Part shown: positions 5,103 through 6,075 of the stretch, one piece after another
Numbering within the stretch: the stretch's first letter is position 1
Layout: every line of letters begins with the position of its first letter
Assembly: GCA_001602885.1 (NCBI GenBank)
Contig: LUZH01000074.1
Coordinates: forward strand, 1,341 to 7,415
Source: Bacteroidales bacterium Bact_16
GTDB taxonomy: Bacteria; Bacteroidota; Bacteroidia; Bacteroidales; UBA932
DNA length: 6,075 nt
Direction of reading: 5' to 3'
Made by a program: the position numbers and the translations under genes
The notes under the pieces: generated by a model
What the model was told of the DNA's origin: nothing
Database searches by the model: none
Seen by the model: the letters and a program-made list of their open reading frames with translations, nothing else

Positions 5103-6075
5103 TGCCTTTCTTGCTGCGCCGGAGCAGCTCCGTCGTGCTGGTGCGCTTGCCGACCGGAGACTCCTGCACGCGGGTGCCGATCATCGAGCGGTATTCGTCA
5201 AGCGACATGTTGAAATCCATATAGTTCATCGGGTTCACGCGGTTGCCGCGGTACTCCACTTCGTAGTGAAGGTGGGGGCCGGTGGACTTGCCCGTCGAGC
5301 CGACGTTGCCGATCTGCTCGCCGCGCTTGATGCGCATCCCGGACACCACGGTGACCACGCTGAGGTGCGCGTAGCGCGTCTGGTAGCCGTAGCCGTGGTC
5401 GATCACGACCTGGTTGCCGTAGCCGTTGGACTTGAATTCGGCCATCGTGACCACGCCGTCGCCGGTGGCGTAGACGGGCGTGCCCGTGGCGGCCGCGAAG
5501 TCCTGGCCGCCATGGCGCTCGCCGCCGCCGTAGACCGGATCCGTGCGGTAGCCGAAGCCGCTGGAAAGGTGCACGCGCGTGCGGTCGGGGATCATCGGCG
5601 GCACGCTCGGCACGCAGGCCAGCATGTCGCCCGCCGTGCGGGCCAGCATCCCCACCTCGTCCAGGGCCTTGCCCTGGATGTAGGCGCGCTTGGTCAGGCC
5701 GTCCAGCCGGCGGACGGTCCAGCCCAGGGACGAATTGGTCCCCAGCCGGTCCACCTCGGCGTACCGGTTGACGCCGCCCAGGCCGGAATTCTTGACCGCG
5801 TCGGGGATCTCGCCCAGACCGTAGATCGAGCGGTACACCTGGTCGTCGCGCTGCTCGATGGCGGTCAGCGTGCGGTCGTAGAGGTCGAGGCGGTTGGAGA
5901 GCACCTCCATCCGGGCCTCCCACTCGGCCGCGCGGCGCTTGAGCATCGCGGTCCGGGGCAGGTCCCAATGGAAAACGGAGGTATAGAGCCAGAAGTACAG
6001 CAACACGAAACCGGCGGCGACCACGATGGCCACCGCCCAATGGACGTGCTTGAGATACTTGGGATCTTCCTTCTC
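5095..6075 (-). CDS. Membrane-anchored M23 (LytM-type) metallopeptidase, 5' end beyond the window
   Basis: A predicted periplasmic peptidoglycan endopeptidase whose N-terminus lies outside the window. The frame is open to base 6075, giving 326 visible residues. It begins EKEDPKYLKHVHWAVAIVVA, a charged cytoplasmic segment leading into a transmembrane helix at about 13-34. A GTG at 6033-6031 could be taken as a start but falls inside that helix and is rejected. A helical stalk follows, with QRDDQVYRSIYGLGEIP near residues 75-91. The M23 domain is at about 165-285. It has the classical SGFGYRTDP block, H188 and D192 (HGGQD), H237 (RYAHL) and H268/H270 (HLH), numbered from the window edge. All zinc and catalytic residues are present. 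The C-terminus has a basic tail (RRSKKGNG). The architecture and the R/K-D-[DN]-x-[VI]-Y stalk motif are shared with the next gene, which overlaps by 8 nt, so the two look like old tandem duplicates. Confidence 0.93.
   Translation of the reverse strand, partial: EKEDPKYLKHVHWAVAIVVAAGFVLLYFWLYTSVFHWDLPRTAMLKRRAAEWEARMEVLSNRLDLYDRTLTAIEQRDDQVYRSIYGLGEIPDAVKNSGLGGVNRYAEVDRLGTNSSLGWTVRRLDGLTKRAYIQGKALDEVGMLARTAGDMLACVPSVPPMIPDRTRVHLSSGFGYRTDPVYGGGERHGGQDFAAATGTPVYATGDGVVTMAEFKSNGYGNQVVIDHGYGYQTRYAHLSVVTVVSGMRIKRGEQIGNVGSTGKSTGPHLHYEVEYRGNRVNPMNYMDFNMSLDEYRSMIGTRVQESPVGKRTSTTELLRRSKKGNG

Noticed and set aside
4266..5213. 315-codon open frame on the plus strand, opposite the M23 genes
   Set aside because: It is antisense to two genes with complete catalytic motifs. 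Its Arg/Gly/His/Val-rich composition is typical of a shadow frame.
6031..6033. GTG as the start codon of the upstream M23 peptidase
   Set aside because: The frame stays open for 14 more codons to the window edge, and those codons encode a charged segment plus the start of the transmembrane helix. A start at this GTG would cut the membrane anchor.

Overview
The window looks like a piece of a G+C-rich Bacteroidota chromosome, most likely order Bacteroidales; I cannot place it to genus. The grounds are the gene families (long polycysteine RnfB preceded by RseC, Bacteroidota-type single-pass M23 peptidases, a short effector-less MerR, a C4 zinc-ribbon coiled-coil protein), start codons without a recognisable Shine-Dalgarno, and one promoter with a TAnnTTTG-type -7 box. 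Eight protein genes were found, all on the minus strand and packed almost without gaps. The two outermost genes run off the window edges. No RNA genes, mobile elements, CRISPR arrays, integration sites or strong terminators were seen.

In transcription order (right to left) the first block is envelope-related: an M23 metallopeptidase cut by the right edge (5095-6075), a second, paralogous M23 peptidase (4143-5102, 8-nt overlap) and a small MerR-type regulator (3818-4138). Both peptidases keep the complete LytM zinc and catalytic residues, so they are probably active peptidoglycan endopeptidases anchored in the inner membrane.

The only real intergenic gap (3772-3817, 46 nt, about 22% G+C) follows. 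It carries a plausible promoter whose -7 box overlaps the merR stop codon. It would drive a second block: a C4 zinc-ribbon coiled-coil protein (2938-3771), the replicative helicase DnaB (1463-2932), an RseC-family membrane protein (1060-1476), RnfB (109-1056) and the first 38 codons of rnfC (1-116). rseC, rnfB and rnfC begin the Rnf ferredoxin:NAD+ oxidoreductase operon, which couples electron transfer to ion pumping across the inner membrane. dnaB overlaps rseC by 14 nt, so the Rnf operon appears to be joined to a replication gene.

No novel system is evident. The window is mostly conserved chromosomal genes. The points worth a second look are the dnaB-rseC-rnf fusion of transcription units, the tandem M23 pair, the cysteine-rich RnfB with its Lys/Ala tail, and the AT-rich control sites.
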